The notes under the pieces were generated by a model that ran no database searches, had not been told where the DNA came from, and was given only the letters and a program-made list of their open reading frames with translations. Position numbers and translations under genes: made by a program. Shown piece by piece: positions 8,348 through 16,485 of a DNA stretch of 64,000 nucleotides; within the stretch, counting starts at the first letter, position 1; every line of letters starts with the position of its first letter. The DNA is from Rhodobacterales bacterium (lineage in GTDB: Bacteria > Pseudomonadota > Alphaproteobacteria > Rhodobacterales > Rhodobacteraceae), in contig JAJNPS010000011.1 of assembly GCA_021155205.1 (NCBI GenBank), forward strand, positions 1-64,000. The letters run 5' to 3'.

Positions 8348-9139
8348 TCATGCCGAATGCGCCCCGGCAGCAAGGCCCGACACAAAGGCCAGCACTTCGG
8401 CCACGGGTTTTCCGCTGCCGATTTCACGCACGATGGCCGACCCCACGACGCAGCCATCCGCAACCGCCGCGATGTTCCTTGCGGCCTCGGGTGTGTTGAT
8501 CCCGAAACCGACGATCACCGGAAGGTTCGTGCTGGACTTGATGCGCGCGACTTCGGGTGCGACTTCGGTTGCAACCGCGGCCGCCGCGCCAGTGATGCCG
8601 GTGACGGAGACATAGTAGACAAAGCCCGAGGTGTTCTGCAGCACTTTGGGCAGACGCCGGGCATCGGTCGTCGGCGTGGCCAAGCGGATGAAGTTCAGCC
8701 CTGCCTTTTGTGCAGGCAGGCAAAGTTCGGCATCCTCTTCCGGTGGCAGGTCCACCACGATCAGCCCGTCGATTCCGGCCGACTGAGCCTCGGCCAGGAA
8801 ACGGTCCACGCCGCGCGCATAGATCGGGTTGTAATAGCCCATCAGGACGATGGGCGTGGTCGCATCGTCCTTGCGGAAATCGCGCACCATCTGCAGCGTC
8901 GCCGCGACCGTCATGCCGCCTTCAAGCGCGCGCTGGCCGGCAGCCTGGATCGTCGGGCCGTCCGCCATCGGGTCGGTAAATGGCAGGCCCAGTTCGATGA
9001 TGTCGACGCCCGCTCCAGGCAGGCCTTTCATCACCGCGAGGGATGTCGCCATGTCCGGATCACCCGCCATGATGTAACTGACAAATGCCTTTTTCCGCGC
9101 CGCGCGTAGCCGGGCAAAGGTATCGTCGATGCGTGTCAT
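8348..9139 (-). CDS. trpA: Tryptophan synthase alpha chain
   Basis: TrpA cleaves indole-3-glycerol phosphate to indole and glyceraldehyde 3-phosphate and passes indole to TrpB. With the start at 9139 (MTRIDDTF, GGGGG six bases upstream) the catalytic residues fall at Glu49 and Asp60 in IIELGLPFTDPMADG, the standard numbering. An ATG two codons upstream (9145) is possible but sits on the ribosome binding site. The phosphate-binding GFGINTPE and C-terminal GSAIV motifs are present. trpB is not in this window. Confidence 0.97.
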   Translation of the reverse strand: MTRIDDTFARLRAARKKAFVSYIMAGDPDMATSLAVMKGLPGAGVDIIELGLPFTDPMADGPTIQAAGQRALEGGMTVAATLQMVRDFRKDDATTPIVLMGYYNPIYARGVDRFLAEAQSAGIDGLIVVDLPPEEDAELCLPAQKAGLNFIRLATPTTDARRLPKVLQNTSGFVYYVSVTGITGAAAAVATEVAPEVARIKSSTNLPVIVGFGINTPEAARNIAAVADGCVVGSAIVREIGSGKPVAEVLAFVSGLAAGAHSA

Positions 9140-9190
9140 GGCCATCCCCCGCGAAATCTCCGCCGGGTTTGCACGGGGCAGGGTGGAAAA

Positions 9191-9613
9191 TCAATGGCCC
9201 TCGGGCGCGCGCCAGGGTGCCGAGACCATCCAGTGCGTCCCGAAGCGGTCCTTGACCATCCCGAAGCCGTCGGACCAGAAGGTCGCAGCGTAGTCCATCA
9301 CCACAACCCCGCCGTCCGCAAGCTGGTCAAAAAGGCGGCGGCCTTCGTCGGCAGAAGGGGCGATGTGGCTGATGCTGACCGCCTGCTGCGGCGCGCCGGG
9401 AAATCCCGGCGGAAAGTCCGATGCCAGCAGCATGCGCCCGTCCCCCAGGGTCAGCGCGGCATGCATGATCAGGTCGGATGCACGCGCCTCGGGTGTGGCA
9501 TCGGGCGCATCGCCATAGCGTGAAAACTCCAGTTTGCCGCCAAAGATCTGCTGGTAGGCGGTCATCGCCGTGCGACAGGTGCCGGTGAAATGAATGTAGG
9601 GATCAAAGGACAT
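9191..9613 (-). CDS. VOC family protein (PhnB/glyoxalase-like)
   Basis: The 140-residue protein starts MSFDPYIHFTGTCRTAM, has the FYQ-type dimer motif AYQQIFGG, and ends with DRFGTHWMVS, which is the PhnB-like branch of the vicinal oxygen chelate fold. These proteins usually dimerise and bind a metal, but many have no known substrate. The frame extends upstream beyond 9613 without homology, so the start at 9613 is preferred. It stands between trpA and divergent ychF. Confidence 0.88.
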   Translation of the reverse strand: MSFDPYIHFTGTCRTAMTAYQQIFGGKLEFSRYGDAPDATPEARASDLIMHAALTLGDGRMLLASDFPPGFPGAPQQAVSISHIAPSADEGRRLFDQLADGGVVVMDYAATFWSDGFGMVKDRFGTHWMVSAPWRAPEGH

Positions 9614-9725
9614 GTGCGAACTCCCGGATGGATGTGCAGAAGATACACCTGCCGGGCTACTCGGGAAAGCTTGAACCCCGGCGCGCCCGCGACTAGAAGC
9701 GCGTCGGTCGCAAAGGGAGGATCCG

Positions 9726-10826
9726 ATGGGTTTCAAGATGGGTATCGTGGGTCTGCCAAATGTCGGAAAATCCACCCTTTTCAATGCGCTGACCCGGACT
9801 GCAGCGGCGCAGGCGGCCAACTTTCCGTTCTGCACGATCGAGCCGAATGTCGGCGAGGTGGCGGTCCCAGATGCGCGACTGGACAAGCTGGCGGCAATTG
9901 CGATGAGCAAGCAGATCATCCCGACGCGGATGACCTTTGTGGACATCGCGGGGTTGGTCAGGGGTGCATCAAAAGGCGAAGGCCTGGGCAACCAGTTCCT
10001 TGCGAACATTCGCGAATGTGACGCGATCGCGCATGTGCTGCGGTGTTTCGAGGATGGCGACATCACCCATGTCGAAGGGCGCATCGACCCGGTGGCGGAT
10101 GCAGAAACCATCGAGACGGAACTGATGCTGGCCGATCTGGACAGCGTGGAAAAGCGTCTTGCCAACCTGGCGCGGAAACTGCGTGGCGGCGCGGACAAAG
10201 AGGCTGCGGATCAGGACCGCCTGCTGCGCAACGCACTGAAAGCACTTGAAAGTGGCCAGCCCGCACGGACGGTCAAGGTGTCTGAGGACGACCAGCGGCA
10301 ATGGCGCCTGCTGCAGCTTTTGACCTCCAAACCTGTCCTCTACGTCTGCAATGTGGAGGAATCCTCGGCGGCGTCGGGCAATTCCCAGTCCGACCGGGTG
10401 GCAACGATGGCCGCAGCACAAGGGGCGGCGTCGGTGGTGATCAGCGCCCGGATCGAGGAAGAGATCAGCCAGTTGGCCGAAGGTGAGGCCGTGATGTTCC
10501 TGGAAGAGATGGGCCTGCACGAGGCGGGATTGGACCGGCTGATCAAGGCAGGTTACAAGCTGTTGGGATTGCAAACCTATTTCACCGTTGGCCCCAAGGA
10601 AGCCCGTGCCTGGACGATCCCGGCAGGCACCCTGGCGCCCCAGGCGGCGGGGGTGATCCATGGCGATTTCGAAAAGGGATTCATCCGCGCCGAGACGATT
10701 GCCTTTGACGACTACATCGCCGGAAACGGCGAGGGGGGCGCGAAAGAGGCGGGCAAGTTCCGGGTGGAGGGCAAGACATACGAGGTCAAGGACGGAGACG
10801 TGCTGCACTTCCTGTTCAGCGGTTAA
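9726..10826 (+). CDS. ychF: Redox-regulated ATPase YchF
   Basis: The protein is a 366-residue Obg-related P-loop protein that prefers ATP. It has the G1 loop GLPNVGKSTLFNALT, switch motifs FVDIAGLVRGASKG, the altered G4 motif CNVEE typical of YchF, a coiled-coil insert (about residues 130-180) and a C-terminal TGS domain (LQTYFTVGPKEARAW ... YEVKDGDVLHFLF). It binds ribosomes and is linked to stress responses in other bacteria. AAAGGGAGG lies eight bases before the ATG. It is followed by tRNA-Ser. Confidence 0.98.
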   Translation: MGFKMGIVGLPNVGKSTLFNALTRTAAAQAANFPFCTIEPNVGEVAVPDARLDKLAAIAMSKQIIPTRMTFVDIAGLVRGASKGEGLGNQFLANIRECDAIAHVLRCFEDGDITHVEGRIDPVADAETIETELMLADLDSVEKRLANLARKLRGGADKEAADQDRLLRNALKALESGQPARTVKVSEDDQRQWRLLQLLTSKPVLYVCNVEESSAASGNSQSDRVATMAAAQGAASVVISARIEEEISQLAEGEAVMFLEEMGLHEAGLDRLIKAGYKLLGLQTYFTVGPKEARAWTIPAGTLAPQAAGVIHGDFEKGFIRAETIAFDDYIAGNGEGGAKEAGKFRVEGKTYEVKDGDVLHFLFSG

Positions 10827-10966
10827 GGATGGGTGGGTCTGAGCCATTGGCGGTCTGGCGCGTGGTCGACCCCAAGGAGAGTCGCGCCGGGCAACGGCGG
10901 TGCCGGTGAATGCGTCGTGCCTTTCCCCTTGCCCCACCCTCCTTGCCCCGCTAAAACCCCCTCGTC

Positions 10967-11056
10967 GGAGGCGTGGCTGAGAGGCCGAAAGCACTCGGTT
11001 GCTAACTGAGCATAGGGGGAACCCTATCGTGGGTTCGAATCCCACCGCCTCCGCCA
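10967..11056 (+). tRNA. tRNA-Ser (anticodon GCT)
   Basis: A 90-base class II tRNA. The acceptor GGAGGCG pairs with CGCCTCC, the anticodon stem CTCGG/CTGAG encloses TTGCTAA (GCT), there is a long variable arm, the T-arm carries GGTTCGAATCC, and CCA is encoded. A decayed integrative element begins at its 3' end, and the antisense recombinase frame stops inside it. Confidence 0.97.
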
Positions 11057-12646
11057 CTTCGGAACAAAGCTGGGCACTGCGCCGGGCAGTTTTCCCGTAG
11101 CGCCTGCGGCGGCAAGCGTCCGCAGCAGGTTGGACTTCGATCCCATGATCCTAACTTCGCGTTCGTTGACCTCGACGCGCTGTGCGAGCAGCCGGAGGTG
11201 GTCGCGGCGGTAGCCGCCACTGGGCAGGCGCATCCGTTGGCGTGCGGTCTGCGCGAACCTGGCGAGCATCGGGGCGGTGATGGCTTTCTGGCCCGCGCTT
11301 TCAAGCATGGCTGATGCCCGGTCCGCATCAACTCGCGACTGGTCTCGGATGGCCTTGAGGCTGGCGATGCGGTTCTTGAGGTCAGGGTCGTCCAAGTCGG
11401 CGACGCCGCTTTCGATGGCATCGTAAAGCCGCTTGAGGCGCAGGTCGGTTTCAGTCGCTCGCTTGTTCAACTCGGCGATGTGAGCATGGCGGCGCTCGGT
11501 CCGCTCCTGCCGCCGATCGAGAACTGCCGCCAATACCTCTTCGAGTCTGGCCGGGTCGAGTAGCCGGTCCTCCAGATGCCCAGCAACCAGCGTGTCCAGT
11601 TTCTCCATCGGCACGGTCATGCCGGAGCAGGCGGTCGGCCCCTGCCGGGCCTTGGTCGAGCAGGTGTAGTAGCGGTAGCGCCCGCCCTTGCCGGTGCGGA
11701 TCGTCATGGCCCGCCGCACGTGGCGCAGTGGATCAGACCGGTCAGCAGCGTGGGACCGCCAACGACCTGCGGCGGTGTCACTTTGGGATTGCGCGCCTTC
11801 ATGCGCGCCTGGACGGCATCGAACGTTGCCTGGTCGATGATTGGCGGCACCGCGACCGGAATCACCTCCTCGTCGGGCTTGTTGTCACCATTCTTGGTGC
11901 GGCGGTTGAACTCGTGGCGACCGACATAGGTCTGCCGGGTCAGCATCCGGTGAGCGGTCCCAATGCCCCAACGCCCGCCGTCGCGCGTGAAGATACGGCG
12001 CTCGTTGAGGTATTTGGTGATGGCCTTGACGCCCATCGGCCCTGACATGCCGTCGCCCTCCAGCGCGAGGCGGAAGGCGAGCCGCACCGTCTCGGCGTGG
12101 ATCGGGTCAATCTCCAGCTTCTTCTTGATGTTGGCCCCGCGCTGCTTGGCGGCGACCACTCGGTAGCCGATTGGTGGCAGCGAGCCGTTCCAGAAGCCCT
12201 GCCGGGCATTCTCCTTCAAGGCGCGAAGGACGTGCTTGGCGTTCTCTTTGGACTGATATTCGTCGAACAGCGCCATGATCTGACGTATCATGACGTGCAT
12301 GGGGTCGTCGCCCATTTCCTGGGTAATCGACACAAGGCGGATGCCATTCTTCGCCAGCTTGCGAACGTAAAACTCGAGTTCGAAGTGATCGCGGAAGAAG
12401 CGGCTGAACGAATGGACGACCACCACCTCGAACGGCGCTGGCTTCGCCGTCCCGGCCTCGATCATCTGCTGGAACTCGGGGCGGCGGTCGTTGGTGGCGG
12501 ATGCGCCTGCGTCCACGAAGGTCTCGACAAGCTGGTAGCCGCGCGGCGCAATAGGCTTCGCCCTGCTTGCGCTGATCCGGGATCGACACGTCATGCTCGG
12601 CCTGCCGCGCGGTCGATACGCGCAGGTAGAGGGCGGCGCGCGCCAT
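11024..12646 (-). pseudogene. Large serine recombinase, two frameshifts
   Basis: Three frames together give one large serine recombinase of about 540 residues: a catalytic domain (ALYLRVSTARQAEHDVSIP, serine in RVST, then FSRFFRD), a recombinase domain (GTAHRMLTRQTYVGRHEF), a zinc ribbon (GLIHCATCGG ... YRYYTC) and a coiled-coil tail. A two-base deletion near 12553 (after YCAAR) and a one-base deletion near 11715 (in the GGGCC run before MTIRTGKGG) break it; the total length remains divisible by three, which fits those losses. The last codons lie antisense in tRNA-Ser (stop at 11024-11026). It would have integrated the element at the tRNA 3' end. Sequencing error at G/C runs is an alternative. 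Confidence 0.8.
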
Positions 12647-12688
12647 TGACGTGTTTCGGGGCACGGTCATGACGGCAGTCTCATCACG

Positions 12689-12913
12689 TCATCGGCACGG
12701 CCCGAACAGTCCATCGAACACATCTCCGAACCACGCCTCGAAGACATCGACCTCGGCCTCTGTGATCGGCACACGCTCCGGCCAATCATCGGTGACGGAC
12801 CAGCTCTCAACATCGTGCTTTGGCGGTCGGCCCGGAAACGGCCACGGCTTTTCCAGCAGCCTTTCAAGCTGTTCGGATGCGGTTGGCGGATGCTGGCGCG
12901 AGGCTCTGGGCAT
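12689..12913 (-). CDS. Small hypothetical protein upstream of recombinase
   Basis: This 74-residue acidic protein has a Trp-rich centre (KPWPFPGRPP, SWSVTDDWPERVP) and a hydrophobic C-terminus (VFEAWFGDVFDGLF). It ends 43 bases before the recombinase start. No family is recognised. The composition and position suggest an accessory gene of the integrative element, such as a directionality or regulatory factor, but nothing in the sequence proves that. Confidence 0.45.
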   Translation of the reverse strand: MPRASRQHPPTASEQLERLLEKPWPFPGRPPKHDVESWSVTDDWPERVPITEAEVDVFEAWFGDVFDGLFGPCR

Positions 12914-13034
12914 TGCACGAGAGTCGCCGAACCAGCGCGCTGAAAGAATAGCGTTTCTCTACGCTGAACTACGCTTCGAAGTGCCGCGCGCAGATACAGG
13001 CGCAGGGCGGCTTGCGGCGGCTGTGGCGTAGCCG

Positions 13035-13412
13035 TCACGCAGCTTCCTTGCGCGAGGGTCGGATCAGCACTTCGGCAGAAATGCCCAGCCTGTCATGCAA
13101 ACGGCGGATCATGCCGATCGACAGGCTGCGCTTGCGATTGAGCACCTCGGCGATGCGGGTCCGCGTGCCGATGATGTCCTCAAGGTCTTTGCGCGTCATG
13201 CCCTGCTGCTCCATACGGAACTTGATCGCCTCGATGGGGTCTGGCGCGTCCATCGCATGATGCTTCGCTTCATAGGCGTCTATCAGCGTCGCCAGCACGT
13301 CGAGCCGGTCGCCCTCCGGCGTGCCGCTGGCTGCACCCCACAGCGCCGCGACTTCCTCCATCGCTGCATCATAGTCCGCCTCGGTGCGGATCGGCTTCAC
13401 GTCAGTCGCCAT
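13035..13412 (-). CDS. higA: HigA-type antitoxin, Xre helix-turn-helix
   Basis: This 125-residue protein has a C-terminal Xre helix-turn-helix (IEAIKFRMEQQGMTRKDL...IGTRTRIAEVLNRKRSLSIGMIRRL), preceded by an acidic N-terminal region, as in HigA/HipB-like antitoxins. It follows the toxin gene, the order typical of higBA. The ATG at 13412 overlaps the toxin stop by 11 bases; a TTG two codons earlier is an alternative. It should neutralise HigB and repress the operon. Confidence 0.85.
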   Translation of the reverse strand: MATDVKPIRTEADYDAAMEEVAALWGAASGTPEGDRLDVLATLIDAYEAKHHAMDAPDPIEAIKFRMEQQGMTRKDLEDIIGTRTRIAEVLNRKRSLSIGMIRRLHDRLGISAEVLIRPSRKEAA

Positions 13413-13725
13413 GCTCAACTTCCTTCACGTCGATGCGGTCATAGTCCTTGTGGGTGCCGATCCACTTGATCCAGACAATCGCCTTCTCGAAATCGACGGC
13501 AACGACGAGCTTGTAGTCGTTGCCCTTGATGTTGAAGACGATCCGGTCGGCACTGACGATGCTGGCGGTGGCATAGAGCCGCTTCACATCGGCGGTGCTG
13601 GTCCAGGCCGCCTTGCTCACTTCCGCGAACCACGAGTCGAGCGCCGCCTTCAGCGCGGGCTGATCCTTGTGGCCGGCGCGTTCCGCGATGAACTCGCGCA
13701 AGGTGCGCCGCGCTATGATCCGCAT
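13402..13725 (-). CDS. higB: HigB-type toxin (RelE superfamily mRNA endonuclease)
   Basis: The protein has 107 residues and is basic. It has the HigB pattern MRIIARRTLREF at the N-terminus, SADRIVFNIKGNDYKLVV in the centre and VWIKWIGTHKDYDRIDV at the end. These toxins cut mRNA on the ribosome. The start at 13725 has GAAGGA six bases upstream. The pair with higA appears intact, which contrasts with the broken genes around it and fits addiction-based retention of the island remnant. Confidence 0.88.
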   Translation of the reverse strand: MRIIARRTLREFIAERAGHKDQPALKAALDSWFAEVSKAAWTSTADVKRLYATASIVSADRIVFNIKGNDYKLVVAVDFEKAIVWIKWIGTHKDYDRIDVKEVEHGD

Positions 13726-13773
13726 ATCAGTCCTTCTATCATGTGCCCATAATGGGCGCAAGAGCAATGTGAG

Positions 13774-14377
13774 CTAAAGCCCCAGACCCCGGCTGCGTCC
13801 GAACGACCAGTCCACGCCGCCGCTAGACATGGCGACGCCGCTGATATGCTGACGACCAAGGCGCTTTTCCAGCGGGTCGCTCCACGGCACGAGCTGGAAG
13901 CCCAGGCCCCCAGAACCTGTAAAGCATTCGATCATTGCGAACCGCCCGCTGGCAATCTGGGTCGAGCCAACGAGCTTGCCGGAGACATATTCGCTGGGGG
14001 CTGATGGCTGCCAGGTCAGGCCGCGCTCGGCGGCAAGCGCCTTGCCGACGCGGCTGATGTCGGCGCGTTCCAGTCGTGCGATCATGTCGCTGGGGGAGCG
14101 GAACTGGCCCTGGCCGCGATCCTCCGCATAGCCCATGTCGGCAAGCGCGCGTTTGCGCGCCTCCCAGGCGACGCGGACATCGCCGCCAAAGCCCGTATGC
14201 GGCATGGTCTCGCGTCCACCGCCGATCATCGTGCGGTCGAGCCAGGTCGCGCCTTCGTGGCGCACCTGCCAGTCGAGTGGCAGGTCGGACAGCGTTTCGA
14301 TACGCGGGCCTTTGCCAAACCGCTGGCGGTCATGGGCAAGGCCGCGTTCTGGAAGGTTGGCGGGGATGATCCAGCGA
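13774..14377 (-). pseudogene. DUF3363 relaxase C-terminal domain, 5' end removed by IS
   Basis: The frame reads DLPLDWQVRHEGATWLDR, then FGGDVRVAWEARKRAL and the C-terminal QHISGVAM..GGVDWSFGRSRG, matching the DUF3363 domain found behind the nuclease domain of conjugative relaxases. The frame is open up to the IS boundary at about 14377, so the missing N-terminal relaxase domain was lost at or beyond the IS. It stops at 13774, just upstream of higB on the same strand. It indicates that the island was once mobilisable. Confidence 0.7.
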
Positions 14378-15276
14378 GGCTGTGTTGCATAAACTCTTTC
14401 AGGGATTCACCTTGTGAATCCAGCGTGATAGCTGGAGGTCATGAGCAGACCGAACACACCGACCTACAAGACCCTGAACTGGCCCGCCTATAACAAGGCG
14501 CTCAGGCGACGCGGATCGTTGACGATCTGGTTCGATCCTGACATGGCGTGGGCGGCGCAGCCGACCGGCAAGCCTGGGCGACAGCCCGTCTACAGCGATG
14601 CTGCCGTCCAGACCTGCCTGACGATGAAGGTCCTTTTCGGGATGGCTCTGCGGCAAACGACTGGCTTCGTCGAGAGCCTGCTTTGCCTGATCGGCCTGGA
14701 CTGGGATGTGCCGGACTTCAGCACGCTCAGCCGCCGCCAGAAGACCCTTGCCGTCAACATCCCGCATCGGGGGTCGCGAGGCCCGCTGCATCTCTTGATC
14801 GACAGCACCGGGATCAAGGTCGAGGGCGAAGGCGAGTGGAACGCGCGCAAGCATGGCGGTGCCAAGCGCCGCGTCTGCCTGTGACACGCGCAAGTGCCAC
14901 GACGCCATCGCCGAGCGGGGTGCCTATGCTGTGATCCCGCCCCGCAAGAACGCCAAGCCTTGGAAGGCCGTCACCGCAGGGGCAGTTGCGCGCAACGACG
15001 CACTGCGGGCGTCGAACTACCTCGGCCGCGCGCTCTGGCGACGATGGAGCGGCTATCCCCGCCGGAGCCGCGTCGAAACAAAGATGCATTGTGTCAAATT
15101 GCTGGGCCAGCGCCTTATGGCGCGGGACTTCGACTGTCAGGTCGCGGAGTTCCAGGTTCGTGTTGCCGTGCTGAACGGCTACACCACGCTCGGCATACCC
15201 GTCACAAAGGTCGCGGGATAAGTCTGTCCGGAAATAGGGGGAAGTCCGGCCGTCAGCCGATTTGTGCAACAGAGCC
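14378..15276 (+). mobile_element. IS5-family insertion sequence, internally deleted
   Basis: Terminal inverted repeats GGCTGTGTTGCATAAA (from 14378) and its near-complement ending at 15276 (14 of 16 matching) enclose about 900 bases with one broken transposase. No target-site duplication is visible at the two ends, and left and right flanks belong to unrelated genes, which suggests recombination between two copies or a flank deletion after insertion. Confidence 0.8.
14441..15221 (+). pseudogene. IS5-family transposase with internal deletion
   Basis: The N-terminal 145 residues (from MSRPNTPTYKTLNWPAYNKA to HGGAKRRV, with the first DDE aspartate in LLIDSTGIK) are joined at about 14880 to the C-terminal part (CDTRKCHDAIAERG ... 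ALRASNYLGRALWRRWSGY ... VRVAVLNGYTTLGIP) in another frame. Intact relatives have a further stretch of tens of residues between these blocks, including the second catalytic aspartate. The copy therefore cannot make active transposase. The first frame stops at 14882-14884, the second at 15219-15221. Confidence 0.8.
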
Positions 15277-15387
15277 TCAACGGGCAGAAAGCCGCCTGCC
15301 CCCGCTGCGCCGCGCCGCAAGCTGGCGCCGTGGCTTGACTGGCAGGGGCCATCGGGAACACAATGTCACAGCGCCATCGGGGATGCC

Positions 15388-16335
15388 ATGCGAAGGATCG
15401 ACCCGGCCACCCATTCGCAGACCATCGAACGCGCCGTTCTTGGCAATGACGCCGCGCGGTCGCCGCTGGTTGCGTCCTGGGCAAGGTCGGCGCGGCTGCA
15501 CGGGCTTGACCCCGCAAAACGCCGCAAGCCGGAGCGCCTGACCGCGGGTGAACTTGCCGAGGCGCGCGTGCGGATGGGGGCGATGATCCGACTGGCGGCG
15601 CCCAGCCTTGACCGGCTGTTCCTGTCCGTCGGTGGCGTGGGGTGCTGCGTTCTGCTGGCGGACCGCGACGGCGTCCCGCTGGATCGCCGCGGCGCGCCGG
15701 TCGATGACGTGACCTTCGAGGATTGGGGCCTGTGGCCGGGCGCGCTCTGGTCCGAGGCGCAGGAAGGCACCAACGGCATCGGCACCTGCATCGCCGAAAA
15801 CCGTTTGGTGACGATCCACCGCAACCAGCATTTCCTGACCCGCAACACCGCGCTGAGCTGCATGACCGCGCCGATCCACGATGCGACAGGCGCGCTGGTG
15901 GGGGCGCTGGATGTGTCCAGCTGCCGCGCCGACCTGACCGAAGGTTTCGCCACGCTGATTGCGCAATCGGTGGCCGAGGCGGCGCGGCGGATCGAGGCCG
16001 AGGCGTTCCTTGCGGCCTATGCGGGCGCACGGATCGTTCTGGTGCCGGGGGCCGAGGGCGGCGGCATGCTGGCGGTCGATGCCGACGATCTGGTGATCGG
16101 TGCGAACCGGGTTGCCCGGCTGGCGCTGGGTCTGGCGGGCGATCTGGGCCGGAATCCGCGCCCTGCGGCGGATGTGCTGGGCCAGCGCGCCGCGGACACC
16201 CTGCCGGAAGCCGAGCGCGCAGCCCTGATCCGTGCGCTGGCGCGGGCAGGCGGCAACGTGTCGGCGGCGGCACGCGCCTTGGGCATTTCGCGGGCGACGC
16301 TGCACCGAAAGCTGGGCACGGGACGCCGCCACTGA
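15388..16335 (+). CDS. GAF-domain regulator with Fis-type HTH (AcoR-like, no AAA+ domain)
   Basis: This 315-residue regulator has an N-terminal region (residues 1-75), a GAF-like sensor domain (about 80-200, with TNGIGTCIAENR and TAPIHDATGALVGALDVSS) and a C-terminal Fis helix-turn-helix (GGNVSAAARALGISRATLHRKL). The sigma-54 AAA+ domain with GAFTGA, present in AcoR itself, is absent, so it should act with sigma-70 or as a sigma-54-independent regulator. It precedes the aldehyde dehydrogenase by 150 bases in the same direction and probably controls it. The start at 15388 is chosen because upstream residues read through IS sequence. Confidence 0.85.
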   Translation: MRRIDPATHSQTIERAVLGNDAARSPLVASWARSARLHGLDPAKRRKPERLTAGELAEARVRMGAMIRLAAPSLDRLFLSVGGVGCCVLLADRDGVPLDRRGAPVDDVTFEDWGLWPGALWSEAQEGTNGIGTCIAENRLVTIHRNQHFLTRNTALSCMTAPIHDATGALVGALDVSSCRADLTEGFATLIAQSVAEAARRIEAEAFLAAYAGARIVLVPGAEGGGMLAVDADDLVIGANRVARLALGLAGDLGRNPRPAADVLGQRAADTLPEAERAALIRALARAGGNVSAAARALGISRATLHRKLGTGRRH

Positions 16336-16485
16336 ACCCGCGACATTTTTCCGGGCAGAGTGTCGCAACCCTGCGACAGGTCGGCGGTACCGAGGCCTTT
16401 GCCTCGGCTGACAGGTGGGCATCCCGCGCCCATCATTTCCGGCGGCGGCTGCGAGGAGGCAGCGGCGCTCTGGGAGGAGATCACC

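Noticed and set aside
11057..15400. Second copy of the tRNA-Ser 3' end as distal attachment site
   Set aside because: Looked for the GTTCGAATCCCACCGCCTCC core downstream and saw none; the distal end of the island is probably lost.
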